A stretch of 7,527 nt of DNA from Trebonia sp. (GTDB lineage: Bacteria > Actinomycetota > Actinomycetes > Streptosporangiales > Streptosporangiaceae), in NCBI GenBank assembly GCA_030043595.1, contig JASHXJ010000606.1, positions 1 through 7,527 of the forward strand, given 5' to 3'. Positions 4,999 to 7,527 of this stretch are shown one piece after another. Every line of letters begins with the position of its first letter. Within the stretch, counting starts at the first letter, position 1. The translations under genes and the position numbers were made by a program. Under the pieces are notes generated by a model, which worked only from the letters and a program-made list of their open reading frames with translations, had not been told where the DNA came from and ran no database searches.

Positions 4999-6930
4999 GT
5001 GCAAAGGAACACCGCGCGGATCGTCGTGGACGGCAAGCCAGTTCGCTGGCTGGGAGCGAACTTCTGGTCACGGACAGGCGGTCCGCTCATGTGGCGCGGC
5101 TACGATCCGGCGGTCATCCGTGAAGAGCTTGCCGTGCTGGCCAGGCACGGCCTGACGATGACCCGGTCGTTCTTCTACTGGCCCGACTTCATGCCCGGTC
5201 CGTATGAGATCGACGAGACGATGACCGCGCGGTTCGCCGACTTCCTTGACAGGCATGCCGAGCGGGGCATGACCACCATCCCGACCTTCATCGTCGGCCA
5301 CATGTCGGGCCAGAACTGGGATCCGTCCTGGCGCGCGGGACGTGACCTGTACGCCGACGTCTGGATGGTCGGCCGCCAGGCCTGGTTCGCCGCCGAGATG
5401 GTGCGCAGGTACGCCGCTCATCCGGCGGTGGCGGGCTGGCTGGTCTCCAACGAGATGCCGATCTACGGCGGCAGCACGACCGCGCATGAGATCGTGGCCA
5501 GCTGGGCCCAGCTCGTCAAGAACGCGGTGCGCGCCGCCGGCGGGAACCAGCCGTTCTCGCTCGGCGACGGCGCCTGGGGCATCGAGGTCACCGGCAACGA
5601 CAACGGGTTCCGGCTCGCCGACATAGCGGAACTGGCCGACTTCCTCGGCCCGCACGTCTACCCGATCGGCGACGACCCGGTCCGGCAGCGGTACGTGGCG
5701 GCCCTGCAGTGCGAGCTGGCGGGCACGTTCGGCAAGCCGGTGATCATGGAGGAGTTCGGGGTCAGCTCGGACTTCGCCTCGGACGAGCACGCTTCCCGCT
5801 ATTACCGGCATGTCCTGTACAACACGCTGCTCGCGGGCGCGACCGGGTGGATCGCGTGGAACAACACGGACTTCGACCTGCCGGGGCAGAACCCGTACCG
5901 GCACCACGCCTTCGAGCAGAACTTCGGGCTCACCAGCGCATCCGGGACCCCCAAGGGGACGCTGCGGGAGATGCGGTCGTTCGCCGCGACGGTCAAGGCC
6001 ATCGACGCGGGCCGCTGCGGCAGGGCCGACACCGACACCGCGCTCATCGTCTCCAGCTACCTGGACACCCGGTACCCGTTCACCTCGCCGGAGGCACCGG
6101 CCGCTGTGTCGAAGGCGCTGCACCAGAGCTATGTCTCCGCCAGGCTCGCTGACCTGGCGCCGAAGCTGACCAGGGAGACGACGGGGATCGAAAGCGGCGC
6201 GAAGCTCTACCTCGCGCCGTCGGTCAAGCAGATTCTCGCCTCCACCGCGGGCACTCTCGAGCGGCTCGCCGAGTCGGGCGCGTGCGTGTACGTCTCCTAC
6301 TGCGCCGGCGACGTCGCCTGGCACCGCGGCCCCTCCTACGGGCGGATGAACGACCTGTTCGGCGTGCGGCACTCGCTCGACGTCGGGCTGGCCGACGCGA
6401 TCACCGACGAGGTGGTCGAGCTCACGCTGACCCGCGATTTCGGCGGCCTGACACGGGGAACCACGCTCGCCTTCCGGGCGGCAGGCAGCGAGCACAGCCG
6501 GGCGTACCTCCCGGTCGTGCCGACCACCGCCGAGGTCATCGCCACCGACGCCCACGGCAGGCCCGCGCTGCTGCGCCGCCAGGCTGGCCTCGGGTCGCTG
6601 ATCTTGTGCACTTACCCGCTGGAGTACATGGCGGCCGTCACCCCCCGGGTCAACCCCGACGCCGCCGTCACCTTGTACGGCGCGCTCGCCACGCACGCCG
6701 GCGTCCGCCGCCCGGTCTCGGCCGACGATCCGCGCGTCGCCTGCGACCTGCTGGTCCGTGCGGACGGCGCGCGGTTCGCGGTCCTCGTCAGCCACGCGGA
6801 CGAGCAGCTGAAGATCAAGCCGGTGCTCGCCGGCGGGGGCGGGCTGGCCACGCTAGGCAGCAGCGAGGTGGTAGACACAGTCACCATGGCACCGTTCGGG
6901 ATAAATGTCCTTTCCATCACCGGCGGCTGA
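4999..6930 (+). CDS. Intracellular clan GH-A glycoside hydrolase (probable exo-acting, beta-mannosidase-like), GH42-like architecture
   Basis: Retaining glycoside hydrolase, 643 residues, without signal peptide or membrane segment, so it should act on imported oligosaccharides in the cytoplasm. Residues about 1-330 form a TIM barrel: R56 (MTRSFFYW), the acid/base E152 in WLVSNEMP, HVY at 219-221, the nucleophile probably E252 in VIMEEFG, and W284/W287 in the last strand. The NE pair and EEFG resemble GH5 mannanases and mannosidases. Residues about 345-540 look like the flavodoxin-like trimerisation domain of GH42 (YLAPSVKQIL, then LAESGACVYVSYCAGD), and a small C-terminal beta domain follows. 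This three-part layout fits GH5_18- or GH164-like beta-mannosidases or a relative; beta-glucosidase or galactosidase activity is possible. The GTG start follows a GAGAGGGG site by 9 bases. It is the first gene of an operon with the esterase. Confidence 0.85.
   Translation: MQRNTARIVVDGKPVRWLGANFWSRTGGPLMWRGYDPAVIREELAVLARHGLTMTRSFFYWPDFMPGPYEIDETMTARFADFLDRHAERGMTTIPTFIVGHMSGQNWDPSWRAGRDLYADVWMVGRQAWFAAEMVRRYAAHPAVAGWLVSNEMPIYGGSTTAHEIVASWAQLVKNAVRAAGGNQPFSLGDGAWGIEVTGNDNGFRLADIAELADFLGPHVYPIGDDPVRQRYVAALQCELAGTFGKPVIMEEFGVSSDFASDEHASRYYRHVLYNTLLAGATGWIAWNNTDFDLPGQNPYRHHAFEQNFGLTSASGTPKGTLREMRSFAATVKAIDAGRCGRADTDTALIVSSYLDTRYPFTSPEAPAAVSKALHQSYVSARLADLAPKLTRETTGIESGAKLYLAPSVKQILASTAGTLERLAESGACVYVSYCAGDVAWHRGPSYGRMNDLFGVRHSLDVGLADAITDEVVELTLTRDFGGLTRGTTLAFRAAGSEHSRAYLPVVPTTAEVIATDAHGRPALLRRQAGLGSLILCTYPLEYMAAVTPRVNPDAAVTLYGALATHAGVRRPVSADDPRVACDLLVRADGARFAVLVSHADEQLKIKPVLAGGGGLATLGSSEVVDTVTMAPFGINVLSITGG
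5040..5062. repeat. Inverted repeat in the 5' end of the hydrolase gene
   Basis: AGTTCGCT (5040-5047) and AGCGAACT (5055-5062) are perfectly complementary around a 7-base centre. The left arm region shares TCGCTGG with the leader palindrome at 4968-4981, about 75 bases away. It may be a second, intragenic operator half or a chance result of coding sequence. Confidence 0.35.
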
Positions 6931-6933
6931 GCC

Positions 6934-7527
6934 ATGCCGTGGTACGACATGCCGCTGGAGCGGCTTCGCGACTACCGCACGGAGACGGCGGAACCTGACG
7001 GGCTCGACGACTGGTGGGCGCAGCGGCTGCAGCACGCCCGGGCGCAAGCCGGGCCGAAGTGGTTCACGACGCACGAGGAGCTGCTGTACAAGCCGTTCCA
7101 GGTGCACGACGTCGAGTTCTCCGGGGCCGGCGGCGACCCGATCCGCGGGTGGTACCTCAGGCCGCCCGGAGACGGCAGCACGCCAACCGTCGTCAAGTTC
7201 ATCGGGTACGGCGGCGGCCGGGGCGCGCCGGCCGAGCACATGCTGCTGCCCGCGCTGGGCTACGGCGTCCTGGTGATGGACAGCCGCGGCCAGGGCGGGC
7301 GCTGGACGTACGGAGTCACCGGGGACGGCGCCAGCGGACCGGAGAACTCGCTGGTGATGACCCGCGGCATCACCAGCCCGGAGGACTATTACTACACCCG
7401 GCTGTTCACCGACGCGGCGCGCGCCGTGGACCTCGCGCTCGAGCTGTCCGGCGGCGCCCCGGTCGCGGTCACCGGTGCCAGCCAGGGCGGCGGCCTCGCG
7501 CTTGCCGCCGCGGCGCTGCACCGCGGC
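6934..7527 (+). CDS. Acetyl xylan esterase / cephalosporin-C deacetylase family (CE7) esterase (partial)
   Basis: Serine esterase of the alpha/beta-hydrolase fold that removes acetyl groups from sugars; the visible 198 codons run off the right edge, about 60% of a usual 320-residue protein. CE7 marks are all in place: a conserved N-terminal region opening with MPLERLRDY, the oxyanion-hole stretch GYGGGRG at 91-97 with Y92, the family-specific RGQGG at 118-122, and the nucleophile S183 in GASQGG. The catalytic Asp and His would lie beyond the window. No signal peptide is seen, so it is cytoplasmic like other CE7 enzymes. The ATG lies 3 bases after the hydrolase stop with only a weak ribosome site, suggesting translational coupling. 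Its presence argues that the imported oligosaccharide is acetylated, as in glucomannan or xylan; CE7 enzymes also deacetylate cephalosporin C. Confidence 0.92.
   Translation, partial: MPWYDMPLERLRDYRTETAEPDGLDDWWAQRLQHARAQAGPKWFTTHEELLYKPFQVHDVEFSGAGGDPIRGWYLRPPGDGSTPTVVKFIGYGGGRGAPAEHMLLPALGYGVLVMDSRGQGGRWTYGVTGDGASGPENSLVMTRGITSPEDYYYTRLFTDAARAVDLALELSGGAPVAVTGASQGGGLALAAAALHRG

Noticed and set aside
5068..6795. Long open frame on the minus strand opposite the hydrolase (575 codons)
   Set aside because: It is the mirror of a strongly GC3-biased gene, has arginine/glycine/valine-rich low-complexity composition and no recognisable domain; the plus-strand frame has clear catalytic motifs.

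Overview
The window is high-GC DNA with strong G/C third-position bias, GTG starts, purine-rich Shine-Dalgarno sites and a lipoprotein signal followed by a long serine linker. This is the style of a filamentous or soil actinomycete (Streptomyces/Streptosporangiales-like). The genus cannot be fixed from the sequence alone.

Layout, left to right. Three transporter genes lie on the minus strand: the N-terminal part of a DppC/OppC-type permease (1-440, cut by the window edge), a complete DppB/OppB-type permease (437-1429) and a family 5 extracellular solute-binding lipoprotein (1557-3365). Transcription runs from the binding protein towards position 1, and any ATPase genes would lie beyond the left edge. 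A 379-base intergenic stretch (3366-3744) holds the transporter promoter and a long leader. Next is a LacI-family repressor on the minus strand (3745-4797). A divergent control region (4798-4998) follows, containing a tandem array of six 11-12 bp units, two promoter candidates and a 14 bp palindrome. On the plus strand come an intracellular clan GH-A glycoside hydrolase with a GH42-like three-part layout (4999-6930) and, 3 bases later, an acetyl xylan esterase/cephalosporin-C deacetylase family (CE7) esterase cut by the right edge (6934-7527).

Working model (inference). This is a LacI-controlled uptake and degradation locus for a short, probably O-acetylated, plant-type oligosaccharide such as a mannan or xylan fragment. 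The peptide-type ABC importer brings the oligosaccharide in, the cytoplasmic esterase removes acetyl groups, and the cytoplasmic exo-type glycosidase cleaves it. The strongest support beyond gene content is a 15 bp element (ACTnAACCGGTATAG, one mismatch) in the same orientation at the presumed -10 region of both the transporter operon and the hydrolase operon. It makes one shared regulator likely.

The most unusual feature is the tandem array at 4840-4908, wedged between the two divergent promoters.
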